From Rikenellaceae bacterium (GTDB lineage Bacteria; Bacteroidota; Bacteroidia; Bacteroidales; Rikenellaceae), in NCBI GenBank assembly GCA_015059945.1, contig SUZJ01000002.1:185337-249336 (forward strand): a stretch of 64,000 nucleotides of DNA. Reading direction: 5' to 3'. Positions 61,656 through 64,000 of the stretch are shown in pieces (within the stretch, counting starts at the first letter, position 1; each line of letters opens with the position of its first letter). A program made the position numbers and the translations under genes. Below the pieces are notes generated by a model. It searched no databases. It saw nothing but the letters and a program-made list of their open reading frames with translations, and was not told the DNA's origin.

Positions 61656-62306
61656 AGATACAATATAGGTCGTCTTTTTGACGGCCTATTTTTATAAGCG
61701 GAGAATCCGAATTGCAGCGATTTGTCTTGGATTACAGAATGCTCTAAACATTTCCGATAACAGTTCTATTTACAACTATTATGGAACAAATAGGGTGATA
61801 ATAGTTTAATTTGCAACTATTATGCAGTAATAATTTATAAGGTTTGTAACTCCGAATTTTCGGTTGAGGGTGAAATAGGGCGAAAGAATATTGCGTAACG
61901 ATGATAAACAGCGATAAACGACTTAATCACTAAACACAAAAAAGCACTCAAAGTGAGCGCTTTTTGGCAAAATGATTTATCATCGTTTATCGTTAGTAGG
62001 CAATTTTACTTGCCGATGCAGAATGTTAAAGTTATTGATAATAAGAGCCTTACGGAGTTGAGGCTCAAATAAGGCCCAAATATTTGATAAACAGTGATAA
62101 ACGATGATAGCTGATGATAAAAACCAATAGAGATTCGCTATTTTGGTTCGATCTTGTAAAAGTTTTGAGAAAGGTTGTATGTTTATAACCTTTCTCAAAA
62201 CTTTCTAGAGCATTCAGTTCGGTTGAGTAGTCGCCATTATTGTATCTAGTGGATAGTTCTAAGTCTTCTCAAATGGATTATCAACAATATGCACTATTAC
62301 CCTATC
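61656..62306. other. AT-rich gap with GATAAAC iteron-like repeats and a hairpin, no gene
   Basis: GATAAACAGCGATAAACGA (61903-61921) recurs as GATAAACAGTGATAAACGA (62086-62104). An inverted copy, TCATCGTTTATCGTTA, lies at 61980-61995. A terminator-like hairpin AAAAAGC-CTCA/TGAG-GCTTTTT sits at 61938-61965. No coding frame is convincing. Confidence 0.6.
61938..61965. terminator. Hairpin with A and T tracts, terminator-like
   Basis: AAAAAGCACTCA pairs with TGAGCGCTTTTT (one mismatch, loop AAG). It lies 280 bases past the YozG-like gene, so it could serve either strand. Confidence 0.5.
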
Positions 62307-63116
62307 CTATTTATCTATTTGTTCTTTTACTTGCTCTACATCAAATCCAACAGTTTTAAGTACAACCGAACCACTTCTGTCTATAACAAAACAAGTCGGA
62401 GTAGCCTGCACACCATATTTTATCTTAAAAGGTGAATAATCTGGCATCAATTCAGATATAAATATATAGTCATCGGAATATTTGTTGCGAAGCTCCTTCA
62501 GCTCCTCAAGAGAGCGAACAGAATAATAGACAACTATTGCAAGGTTATCCTCGGCATATTCCTCACGCAAAGCAGCAAGTTCTCTACGACCAGAGCGTCC
62601 CATACAACCCAAACCACCATAGATAAGCAAGATATTTTTATTGCGGTGTTCACTCCAAGCAAATTTGTTTCCATCGGCATCAACAACATCAATGGGAACA
62701 AACTTCATTCCTGCGTCAATTTGCTCTGTTGCGATATGGGCTTTGATTGCATCTGCACACTGCGACTTGCGGAGGTCGCGAGGGAGGTCTGACAAAATAT
62801 CTTGCAGGGTGTTTTTCTCAATATCTAATCTAAGCATAAAACAGCGCCTCAGTCCGCTCGGTGTCGCGGAGTATTCGATTGCAAGTTCTTTGTTTTTGCG
62901 GTCTGCGTATGCCCCTAATTCGACAGCCTTAATGTATAGGGAATCCTCATTTTCTGCGTATAGCTCAGCTAATCTTTCTCCTTCAGCCTCATACTCTGCC
63001 CACAAAGTGCTATCAGCTTTTATATACTCTTGTTCACGCTGTGCATCATACAACTTAGGAGTACATTGAACGAATACTAAAATGCAAAGAATGCTAAATA
63101 AATATAGGTTTTTCAT
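62307..63116 (-). CDS. Thioredoxin-fold (TlpA/redoxin-like) lipoprotein with a single active-site cysteine
   Basis: 269 residues. The signal MKNLYLFSILCILVFVQC has lipobox Cys18. Residues about 25-135 form a helical N-domain of the kind seen before TlpA domains in Bacteroidetes. The C-terminal thioredoxin fold (about 140-265) has NILLIYGGLGCMGRSG, where Cys171 stands alone: the second cysteine of CxxC is Arg174. The cis-proline motif is VQATPTCFVID. It may act as a one-cysteine peroxidase, isomerase or binding protein rather than a disulfide reductase. Confidence 0.8.
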   Translation of the reverse strand: MKNLYLFSILCILVFVQCTPKLYDAQREQEYIKADSTLWAEYEAEGERLAELYAENEDSLYIKAVELGAYADRKNKELAIEYSATPSGLRRCFMLRLDIEKNTLQDILSDLPRDLRKSQCADAIKAHIATEQIDAGMKFVPIDVVDADGNKFAWSEHRNKNILLIYGGLGCMGRSGRRELAALREEYAEDNLAIVVYYSVRSLEELKELRNKYSDDYIFISELMPDYSPFKIKYGVQATPTCFVIDRSGSVVLKTVGFDVEQVKEQIDK

Positions 63117-63407
63117 AAGCCTTCATATCTTCTATTATTTTGCCATAACTTATTATTTGGTGGTAAAATTAGCATTTGTATTTTAATTCTCCAAAGAAAA
63201 ATGAGCAAAATTCGGGTATTTGTGGCGATTTTGTTCGGTAAGTTGTGGGAATGAGAAGGACTGCAGCGTATGGGAATATGCCGACACCCTGCAAAAATGT
63301 GAAAACAATTGCAAATTTTGCCGTCTTTAGGGTCGAGATAGATGGTCTTGTTGCTGAATGACACTGTAACTTTGTACAGCGTTTTGGTAATGATTATGGT
63401 CTTTACT
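63117..63407. other. Gap between the redoxin and YdeI-like genes, nothing recognised
   Basis: AT-rich, without a convincing promoter pair, repeat or coding frame. A reverse frame of 83 codons exists but has no family pattern. Confidence 0.5.
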
Positions 63408-63833
63408 CTATTTGTACAACACCGGGCGTTTGAGTTTGTTTTCGTCTTCGATCATTCGGCTCATATCTGAATCAGGCGTGACAATCTCATACGCAAATGC
63501 CTTTTCAAAAGCAACTCTTCCAGCGTTCGTCATCAACCCTCGGTCTTCGAGATCCATACATCTATCCAAATTCAGTTGTGTCCAGTGGCTTTTAGGACGA
63601 CGAGGAGAAAGTCGTTGAACCAATCTTCCATCGGGCAGGCGTTTGAGGGTAGAGTCTATCCAACCGAAGCATAGAGCCTCTTCCACAACTTCGATGTACG
63701 GAATGGCCGACCATTCGGGGCATTTGCTGCGATAGGTCACAACCCAACAACACTTCTCTTTGCGATGGTTGTCAGCAAGCCATTGCCTAAGCTCGGAGCG
63801 GTCCTTAAAATGGAGTAGATTGATTATTTCCAT
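63408..63833 (-). CDS. YdeI/OmpD-associated-like protein, short form
   Basis: 141 residues from the ATG at 63833. Motifs of the YdeI family are clear: SELRQWLADNH, VTYRSKCPEWSAIPYIEVVEEALCFGWIDS, then RLSPRRPKSHWTQLN and GLMTNAGRVAFEKA. It stops at about residue 141, where most family members continue for another ~50 residues (the DUF1905-like or helical tail), so it is short. A -7 box TATCTTTG lies at 63852-63859 on the reverse strand. The function is unknown; relatives are linked to antimicrobial-peptide resistance. Confidence 0.82.
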   Translation of the reverse strand: MEIINLLHFKDRSELRQWLADNHRKEKCCWVVTYRSKCPEWSAIPYIEVVEEALCFGWIDSTLKRLPDGRLVQRLSPRRPKSHWTQLNLDRCMDLEDRGLMTNAGRVAFEKAFAYEIVTPDSDMSRMIEDENKLKRPVLYK

Positions 63834-64000
63834 AGTGCCATATATATGATACAAAGATAGTAAGTATTTCAATAAAGTGAACGAATAAATACGCTCCGAA
63901 GTAATCGTTTGCCTGAAAATGTCAACCTATCATAAAATATACACAAACAGCACATAATCTCTATTATATGATTGTTTGAGCGAGGTTTGCGTTTTTGCAA
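63834..64000. other. Right end of window, no gene recognised
   Basis: AT-rich non-coding sequence with only the promoter box of the YdeI-like gene (63852-63859, reverse strand). Confidence 0.5.

Noticed and set aside
63113..63364. An 83-codon reverse frame between the redoxin and YdeI-like genes
   Set aside because: It overlaps the redoxin start, has no recognisable domain and looks like chance coding in AT-rich DNA.

Overview
The window looks like a chromosome segment from a gut-type Bacteroidales bacterium, probably Rikenellaceae/Alistipes-like. The signs are TAnnTTTG-type -7 promoter boxes (for example upstream of prs, typA, prfA and der), a TonB-dependent receptor next to a multidomain lipoprotein, a single-chain glycine dehydrogenase, DUF4251 and outer-membrane beta-barrel families, and moderately GC-rich genes with heavy use of TCG serine codons. 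The genus is an inference; no rRNA or tRNA gene was recognised.

Bases 1-46,000 are mostly housekeeping genes in short, often divergent units: pdxB (partial), a dihydroorotate dehydrogenase homologue with an altered active site, cinA, gcvP, a Nudix enzyme plus an S9 peptidase, rlmI with a 3'-5' exonuclease, recQ, an AraC regulator, aroB and typA sharing a symmetric divergent promoter, two FKBP lipoproteins, engB, prs, a Stealth-family phosphotransferase, radA, a TonB receptor and giant lipoprotein pair (26-34 kb, with codon use suggesting high expression), xseAB, prfA, galK, a lipid kinase, pepD, phoH, two outer-membrane barrels, der and a BASS-type transporter. The gaps hold an unusual set of dispersed repeats: heptamer arrays (GTCTAAC and AATTCTC types), TTAAGG arrays, REP-like double palindromes and an ~85-bp element. 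Several sit directly on start or stop codons.

Bases 46,100-59,200 are an accessory island read almost entirely on the + strand, with small gaps and overlaps. In order: a channel-like membrane protein with TrkA-N/RCK-like Rossmann domains and a RyR-like C-terminus; a sigma factor; a C39-like peptidase fused to a RyR domain; a membrane TIR protein; an M48 peptidase with a zinc ribbon; a TIR-TM-coiled coil-DUF1566 receptor-like protein; small, zinc-ribbon and GRAM-like proteins (one frameshifted); a PrsW-type intramembrane protease; a second TIR-TM-DUF1566 protein; a stand-alone RyR protein; and a WG-repeat membrane protein. TIR enzymes make ADP-ribose-type nucleotides and RyR/TrkA-N domains are proposed or known nucleotide sensors, so I read this as a candidate nucleotide-signalling stress or defence system with a membrane channel and a protease/sigma branch. 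This is the most interesting content of the window.

Bases 59,200-64,000 are AT-rich and look transferred: two adjacent excisionase-like HTH genes with three 33-bp-spaced direct repeats upstream, a DUF2975/YozG-type regulator pair, a GATAAAC iteron-like cluster, a redoxin lipoprotein lacking the second active-site cysteine, and a short YdeI-like protein.
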